Of a stretch of DNA of 43,847 nucleotides, positions 38,491-43,847 are shown piece after piece; within the stretch, counting starts at the first letter, position 1; the number at the start of each line of letters is the position of its first letter. Source of the DNA: a virus; the IMG/VR virus record IMGVR_UViG_3300015194_000005, positions 1 to 43,847 of that record; one strand, written 5' to 3'. A model generated the notes under the pieces. It did not search any database and was not told the DNA's origin. It saw nothing but the letters and a program-made list of their open reading frames with translations. The translations under genes were made by a program, and so were the position numbers.

Positions 38491-38813
38491 TCTCCTCACG
38501 AACACTCTGGGCACCTACCGTTGGATCAACAGTCCTCCTTGCTGGTAAAGGAGTGACGAGACTTTGTGATCTTGAAGTACAAAACGGCACTGCCGCCATC
38601 CTCTACGTTCAGTTATTCAATGCAGCTTCTGCAAGCGATGTGACGATAGGGACTACGGCACCTGACAAGGTTATTAAAGTAGAAGCCAGCGTTGCTGTGC
38701 ATAGAAGTTTCCCTAACCCACCAGACTTCCCGCTTGGGCTTTGCTACGCGTCGACAACGACAGCCACGGGCTCTAGCACTGCTGCATGTTCGATTAATTT
38801 TGATCTAGCGTAA
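38487..38813 (+). CDS. Small head-tail protein (108 aa)
   Basis: 108 residues, beta-rich with hydrophobic strands (VGSTVLLAGKGVTRLCDLEV, AAILYVQLFNAASASDV). Resembles small virion surface or joining proteins. Start tract ATTTCCTCACCCGCCTC. Not a recognised family. Confidence 0.6.
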   Translation: MISSRTLWAPTVGSTVLLAGKGVTRLCDLEVQNGTAAILYVQLFNAASASDVTIGTTAPDKVIKVEASVAVHRSFPNPPDFPLGLCYASTTTATGSSTAACSINFDLA

Positions 38814-38827
38814 TCCCCCTTCTGAAG

Positions 38828-39703
38828 ATGGCCAATCCCTTAGTCAGTGAAATCATCACACGTGCTCGGGGACTAATCCGAGCAGAACAGGGTAGTGATG
38901 TCCCTGCTGTTTCAGATGATTTTATGATCTCTGCCATCTCTGATGCAGACAAAGAACTTTTGAGAGCTTTTCGAGGAGGTGGAGGGAATACTCCCTCTTC
39001 TATAGCCAGAGAGACGGGATTTAATCTTGCCTCAGAGACTGCTATCAATGACGTTAATGGTGTAACAACAGCAAGCACCTCGATCACTGTAGATTCTACG
39101 ACTGGGTATGATTCTGCTGGAGCTGCGATGTTTTGGGATAAGGAAATGTTTGACATCTTCTACTACACAGGAATCACGGCTACGACGTTCACGGGTGTCA
39201 CAGGGATTCAGTTTTCTCACACCGATAATACTGCCATTCAACCACTGCAAGCTCTCCCAGCCAACTTCAAGAACTTTCGGCACACTGAACAGTATGGAGA
39301 TGGCGTGAGTTTGAACGGTTTCCCTCTAACTTATATGGAAGGGCCACCCCTTCAAGGGAAATTCTCTATGGTGAATGATGGAACGACCACTTACTTGTGG
39401 TTATTCCGTGGTTCTACAGGCACCGCAGGAGTCTACTACGACAAATCAGGCTCAAGCATCACGACGACAGGGGACAGCGTCTCATTTTATGATGATTCTC
39501 TCTATTTCTACGTCTGGAGGTGTATCGAAATGTGTCTATTTGGCAGAGGAGAATACCAAACGATCCAAATAGCCAAGCAGAAGGGTGATTATGTCAAATT
39601 AGACGTCCTCAAGGATAGAAATAACGGCAGGAGAGTACGAGTCCGACAATTCCAGCCTGTTGGTTCTAATTACCGTCTGGCTTTACGTGAAAACGCTTTA
39701 TGA
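38828..39703 (+). CDS. Head-tail adaptor-like protein
   Basis: 291 residues. The N-terminus VSEIITRARGLIRAEQGSDV then SDDFMISAISDADKELLRAF is the helical start seen in podovirus tail-tube adaptors (gp11/TTPA-like) and other head-tail connectors. A beta domain follows, ending in a basic strand (RNNGRRVRVRQFQPVGSNYR). Located between small head genes and a likely nozzle protein. Start tract AATCCCCCTTCTG. Assigned by architecture and order. Confidence 0.62.
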   Translation: MANPLVSEIITRARGLIRAEQGSDVPAVSDDFMISAISDADKELLRAFRGGGGNTPSSIARETGFNLASETAINDVNGVTTASTSITVDSTTGYDSAGAAMFWDKEMFDIFYYTGITATTFTGVTGIQFSHTDNTAIQPLQALPANFKNFRHTEQYGDGVSLNGFPLTYMEGPPLQGKFSMVNDGTTTYLWLFRGSTGTAGVYYDKSGSSITTTGDSVSFYDDSLYFYVWRCIEMCLFGRGEYQTIQIAKQKGDYVKLDVLKDRNNGRRVRVRQFQPVGSNYRLALRENAL

Positions 39704-41760
39704 GTGAAATTACTATCCCCTACGTCAGCTTGCGCCGTCCTTGGACTGGTTTCAAATCATACTTTAGTGATCCAGCCAATGCAGGGTACAACAACCTCTC
39801 TTCCCCTTCTCAGAACTGTCTCATCACAGAGTCAGGAAGTGTGGAAAGCAGGAAAGGATACATGGCTGAGTTCTCTATTGGTGTAAATGGAAGTCCTGCT
39901 ACAGCTTTTTACCTTTCAACCTATGAAGTCGCTTTCTTTGCTCTCGGAACAAAACTCTATTATCGAGACTTTACAACGGCAGCGACCTACGACACGGGGA
40001 TCACTCTCACGACTGGGACGACGACGAGATTCGCTGAATATAATGGAGATATTTATTGTACTAATACGACTGACGGACCTCGACGAATTGTCTGTATGAG
40101 ACTCAATGGAAACGTCGCAGCTGGGGATACCTCTATCACGGTAGACGCAGACGGACTTTCACGCTTGCAGGTCTTTAGTGTTACGTCTGGGAATCTGATC
40201 ATTAACGGTACAGCTGAAGCCTTCACAAACCCTATTGTTCCTTACGGTTCTATTAATGGTGCAGTGACTGATGGAGGATTGATTAAAATAACTTCTACTG
40301 CGAATCATAACCTCCTCACAGGGGACTCTATTACGATCACAGGAGTTACAGGCACAACTGAGGCAAACGGAACGTGGACGGTGACGAAGATCGATGCTAC
40401 CCATTTCGATCTACAGACTTCCGTCTTCACGAATGCGTATGTCTCTGGTGGAGCATTTACATGGGATTATTCAGGTGGATCAGGTGGAAAGGTTCATCTC
40501 ACGACCACGGCAAGTCAGGCGTATACAGATAACACGTTCGCTCTTGTCGTTCAGAATATCTCTTCTGTTGTTGGGATTGAAAAGCCAAGTAAGATTGAGT
40601 TTTGGAAGTCTCGCCTTCATTTGATGGGATTCCCTTCGACAAAAAATGTTGATCAGCCTAATAACTCCGTTATTGCTGGTCAATTCATCGACGGTCAAGC
40701 GAACGAAATACAAAACATTATTGATTTTACCTATGGAACTGGTGGAGCGACGAAAATAACAGTCGGTTCTGGAGGTAAACTCACGAATATCTTAGGTGTA
40801 AAGGACTTCCTGTACTTCTTCCTTGAGAACAAAACTTATGCAGCAAACTCTGCGGATGTTGTAAAATCAGGTTCTGGGATAGGGAATACCGTCCCCGAGA
40901 TTAAAGACGAGCTACACGGGTGTCTCAACGAAGACTGCGCAACGATTATGGGTGAGAGCGGACTTCTCTACGCCACAAGTGACAAACGCATCATGATGAT
41001 CTCGACTGCTACCGACACGGGAGCTGCTGTAAGTGCCCCACAAGAAGACTTTGACGTTCCTATTAGGGGACATCTTGTAAATATGGACAACGATCAAACT
41101 GGAGCTCTTGTGTACCACTATAGAGGTGGACGGCAGACGATCTGCCAGTTAAAAGTTAGTGGTCAGTGGTATTGGTTCATCTATGACCATAACATCGTCA
41201 TTAACCTCGGCCAGACGACGCAGAATGGAGCATGGCAGCCTCCTCAGTCTATTTCTCCTGTCACTGCCTTCATGGAAAGGAATGGAGTCCTTTATGGAAC
41301 CGACTCATCAACAGATACGGTCTACAGTTACTTCACAACCTTCACGGATAACTTGAACCCTATTCAAGTGGTTGTTGCTACGGGAGAATTTAACGTAGGA
41401 AGTGCGATGATGAAGACTGCCATGATGCAGGGAACGATCAACCAACCTTCGCAGATTAACATGAACTGTTATGTGGTAAACGAAACACTCGGAAGGCGTA
41501 CTGGTTCAGCAAAGATCGTCAATGGGTCGGACTACAACTACAGTGATGACCAGTCTGTCGGTGCAGTCCCTGTAGGGAGTGGAGGCATAGGGCAGTCAAC
41601 GCCTATCGCAAAGTGGAAGAGGGAGTTTGGTGTCTATCCTTCCGAGGCGAACCGCGTTCAACTTATTGCAACAAACTTCCAAGATGGTGGTTACTTTAGT
41701 GTTTCCTATTACTCCCTTGTTGGAGATTCTTATCCTGGCACATTTAAGCCTCAGCTCTAA
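39700..41760 (+). CDS. Tail nozzle/stabilisation-like protein with FCCH-type insert
   Basis: 686 residues. The start reads YVSLRRPWTGFKSYFSDP, NNLSSPSQNCLITESGSVES and RKGYM, the usual opening of podovirus nozzle (TTPB-like) or stabilisation proteins. A small beta insert near residues 185-250 (SANHNLLTGDSITITGVTG, TTEANGTWTVTKID) matches the repeating Ig/FCCH-like module common in phage. Beta-propeller-like region follows (GVLYGTDSSTDTVYSY). Overlaps the adaptor by four bases. Likely forms the tail tube end. Confidence 0.7.
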   Translation: MSEITIPYVSLRRPWTGFKSYFSDPANAGYNNLSSPSQNCLITESGSVESRKGYMAEFSIGVNGSPATAFYLSTYEVAFFALGTKLYYRDFTTAATYDTGITLTTGTTTRFAEYNGDIYCTNTTDGPRRIVCMRLNGNVAAGDTSITVDADGLSRLQVFSVTSGNLIINGTAEAFTNPIVPYGSINGAVTDGGLIKITSTANHNLLTGDSITITGVTGTTEANGTWTVTKIDATHFDLQTSVFTNAYVSGGAFTWDYSGGSGGKVHLTTTASQAYTDNTFALVVQNISSVVGIEKPSKIEFWKSRLHLMGFPSTKNVDQPNNSVIAGQFIDGQANEIQNIIDFTYGTGGATKITVGSGGKLTNILGVKDFLYFFLENKTYAANSADVVKSGSGIGNTVPEIKDELHGCLNEDCATIMGESGLLYATSDKRIMMISTATDTGAAVSAPQEDFDVPIRGHLVNMDNDQTGALVYHYRGGRQTICQLKVSGQWYWFIYDHNIVINLGQTTQNGAWQPPQSISPVTAFMERNGVLYGTDSSTDTVYSYFTTFTDNLNPIQVVVATGEFNVGSAMMKTAMMQGTINQPSQINMNCYVVNETLGRRTGSAKIVNGSDYNYSDDQSVGAVPVGSGGIGQSTPIAKWKREFGVYPSEANRVQLIATNFQDGGYFSVSYYSLVGDSYPGTFKPQL

Positions 41761-41770
41761 CCCCTTTTCT

Positions 41771-43303
41771 ATGAAAACCCTTCAATCTATCTTCAAGTAT
41801 ATCTCTAAGAGTACGACTTCGACTCTCACAGGCATTCTTGTCCTTTCCTTAGTGATTCGACTTGGGATTTCTATTACACACGCTGCTGGATCGTATGACG
41901 TTACTAACGAGTCACAGATGTTCCTCGATAACTCGATCAATGGAACACAGACGACAGGCATTGTCCTTTCATCCCCTCAACTGAACGGTGCTGCTCAGCG
42001 TTTCTCTACAACATCAGGCGCAGTCCTTCGCATTCGTTACGGGAACTACCGTGAGGACATTTACACCTCTTCTGCAACGATCAACACAGTCACGAATAAG
42101 GTGACACTTGTTGGAGTGACAAGAAATATATGTCCACAGTTTGGAAGAAGTTTTATCTCTTGCGGGAATGGTCGTTCTTGGGGAAAAGGAGCGATCGTAG
42201 AGTTGAATGTGGATGCTCGTCTGTTAAACCTAAAGGCAAACGTTGATCGTGGGAATAACTTCACAGCTTCGGGAGCGATTGCCTTTCTAACGAACGGTAG
42301 TGGGTCACTGATCCAACCTGTTTATACTACGACAACTCTTCGTGATCATAATCTTGGTGCTGTGCCTCGCTTTGGAATGTCTGCTTGCACTTCTGATACA
42401 GGTCTTTGTTATGACGGTCTTGGTGGAGCTTGGGTTGCTCGTGGTTCTAATGCTACGGCGAATGCAAGTGAGACTGTTGCTGGTAAAGTTCAACTTGGAA
42501 CAATTCTCGATCAAATCGCAAAAACTATACTCGGTTCAACGGGAGCACCGACTGTTGTGCAAACGAAGTATCTTACAAGTTCTGGATCTGTACATGGGAC
42601 GAACGATTCTGTGAACGCAGGAAGAGTGCTCATGCTGAATTCTTCTGGAGCTATTTCTGCAACGGTAGGAGGTCTTGGACGAGTTAATGCTACCTCGGGA
42701 GCACTCATTGTTGCTCAAGGTTCTGGTGCTGTTCGTCTTATTACTCCAGCTCCAAACGGATATTTCTTAAAATCCAATGGAACGAGTTGGGGGAGTGGAA
42801 CAACAACCGTGACTACTCAGGTAGTCTTCGTAGCTTCTTCCTCTTCCACTTCTACAGGTGCAACGAGCACGAAGAACTTCACGTTTGACACAAACCAATA
42901 CACGATTCCTGCGAATACACTTGTAGCTGGTGTGTGTTATGAGTTTGATGCGTATTCAAATTATACTACTGGAGGATCCTATACGGTGCAGCCAAATATC
43001 CAAGTTGGTCCAAGCGGAGATCAGGCAGCGGGAATTTATACAACTGCTGGATTATCCAATATCCACCACATGTCTTCTGTATGCGGAACGGGGGCGGCTG
43101 GTGCTGCTGTGAATGTACGTATCGGGACAAGTTATACCGTGAATAAAACAACAGCGAATAGTGCTCAGTATTCAGAAATCACTAAAGCCACAAATGGGCC
43201 GATCCTTGTACGTTTAGGAGGAATTTTTGGAACGTCTGATGCAAGTAATAGTGCTCAGTCTGTCATGCTCATTGTCAGAAAAATTTCTTCTACTGGATTC
43301 TAA
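41771..43303 (+). CDS. Fibre-like protein with predicted signal peptide
   Basis: 510 residues from the ATG at 41771 (context AACCCCTTTTCT), chosen over 41627 inside the previous gene. Leader: KTLQSIFKYISK, hydrophobic LTGILVLSLVIRLGI and a THA-A cleavage-like site near residue 40. The rest is beta-rich Ser/Thr/Gly sequence with Cys pairs (RNICPQFG, ISCGNGR) and fibre-like repeats. An export signal on a phage tail protein is unusual. May be displayed on the host envelope or use the leader as a membrane anchor. Confidence 0.68.
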   Translation: MKTLQSIFKYISKSTTSTLTGILVLSLVIRLGISITHAAGSYDVTNESQMFLDNSINGTQTTGIVLSSPQLNGAAQRFSTTSGAVLRIRYGNYREDIYTSSATINTVTNKVTLVGVTRNICPQFGRSFISCGNGRSWGKGAIVELNVDARLLNLKANVDRGNNFTASGAIAFLTNGSGSLIQPVYTTTTLRDHNLGAVPRFGMSACTSDTGLCYDGLGGAWVARGSNATANASETVAGKVQLGTILDQIAKTILGSTGAPTVVQTKYLTSSGSVHGTNDSVNAGRVLMLNSSGAISATVGGLGRVNATSGALIVAQGSGAVRLITPAPNGYFLKSNGTSWGSGTTTVTTQVVFVASSSSTSTGATSTKNFTFDTNQYTIPANTLVAGVCYEFDAYSNYTTGGSYTVQPNIQVGPSGDQAAGIYTTAGLSNIHHMSSVCGTGAAGAAVNVRIGTSYTVNKTTANSAQYSEITKATNGPILVRLGGIFGTSDASNSAQSVMLIVRKISSTGF

Positions 43304-43327
43304 CGCCTACTCCTTTCGCCCAATAAA

Positions 43328-43847
43328 TGGCTACTCTCTCTTCCATACAGGCACTTCAAAAGAACGCTGGGGTTAAACCAACGACTGCTCCTATGACATC
43401 TACTCAGACGGCAGTTGTTGCTAAGGATCAGGATGCGACACATGCCGCCACTATTCCTGCCGCTGCCCATGAAGGGATGACTCCAAGTTATAATCCTACG
43501 GATGCTGCGTATCTTGAGAAAGGTGCAAACTCAGGAGGAATTGGTGCGAGTGATCAACACGGTAGACAACTTTTACAAGGGGGAAGCTCTACAGGAGCTC
43601 AAGAACTTGGCACAATCTATGCAGGAATCGACGCGAAGGCTAAGGCTCAAGCTGCGTCTGGGCAGTCTATCGATCCTAATGCTATTGCAAATGAAAAGGC
43701 CGCTGCTGCCGCTCAGTATCAGGCACAACAGAATGATGCCGCTCATGCTCATGCTGCCGCTATTCAGAAGCAACAGAATGATATTGCGAATATGAAAGGA
43801 ATTACTGCGACAACGCCCGGTGGTATTCAAGCTCAACAGTTCGCACA
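43328..43847 (+). CDS. Partial Gln/Ala-rich virion protein at right edge
   Basis: 173 codons are visible, open to the right edge. Thr/Ala-rich start (MATLSSIQALQKNAG) followed by Gln/Ala/His coiled-coil-like sequence (AIANEKAAAAAQYQAQQND). Composition and gene order fit the 5-prime part of the M15 gene that enters at the left edge. Joining the edges directly would shift the frame, so some bases would be missing. Start context CTCCTTTCGCCC. Confidence 0.72.

Noticed and set aside
1-43847. Direct terminal repeats or identical edges
   Set aside because: The first and last bases share no obvious repeat, so circularity is not shown by the sequence itself.
1-43847. Stop-codon reassignment as in some candidate phyla
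   Set aside because: TAA, TAG and TGA all end well-supported genes (for example TGA at 22950-22952, TAG at 32048-32050), so the standard code holds.

Overview
The window is a tailed double-stranded DNA phage genome, probably near complete. It uses the standard bacterial code (TAA, TAG and TGA all act as stops). It has a packaging gene pair, a large portal, a scaffold-like protein, a decoration-like protein, a major capsid protein, short adaptor genes and many fibre genes, but no recognisable tape-measure protein. That pattern points to a short-tailed (podovirus-like) particle. I see no tRNA, integrase, DNA polymerase or RNA polymerase, so it appears to rely on host replication and transcription. 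The host cannot be named. Three peptidoglycan-acting enzymes and a lipobox show a bacterium with a cell wall. Starts are almost never preceded by a Shine-Dalgarno sequence. Both strands instead carry a C/T-rich tract just before the ATG, so the host may initiate translation unusually.

Layout. (1) 1-13.2 kb, plus strand: end of the virion module, namely a partial M15 peptidase virion protein, a second large virion protein, a collagen-like fibre, a long AKGGTN-type fibre and a beta-helix tailspike. The lysis cassette follows (XhlA-like protein, two membrane-anchored proteins, PGRP/T7-type amidase, holin-like protein), closed by a terminator at 13153-13184. (2) 13.2-22.7 kb, minus strand: at least four transcription units. 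One starts at 22.74 kb (unknown and zinc-knuckle proteins). A self-contained six-gene unit at 20.93-18.87 kb encodes only exported or membrane proteins and has its own promoter and terminator. A KilA-N gene stands alone. A long chain of overlapping small genes at 18.0-13.2 kb starts with an excisionase-like HTH protein. (3) 22.7-30.3 kb, mostly plus strand: a divergent control region with a ribbon-helix-helix regulator, an HNH protein, a RusA-like resolvase, a structured RNA-like gap, a DUF4373-like replication gene with internal iterons, and many small zinc-knuckle or membrane proteins. (4) 30.3-43.8 kb, plus strand: terminase, portal, scaffold, capsid, adaptor and tail genes, running off the right edge into a gene that may be the same one entering at the left edge.

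Working model (inference): the RHH protein controls divergent early transcription through the GTATATAC sites. Replication starts at or near the iteron-bearing gene at 25.3-26.1 kb, with RusA resolving branched DNA. Late genes from 30.3 kb run through the virion module, across the permuted end, to the lysis cassette. The minus-strand exported cassette would remodel or protect the envelope during infection.
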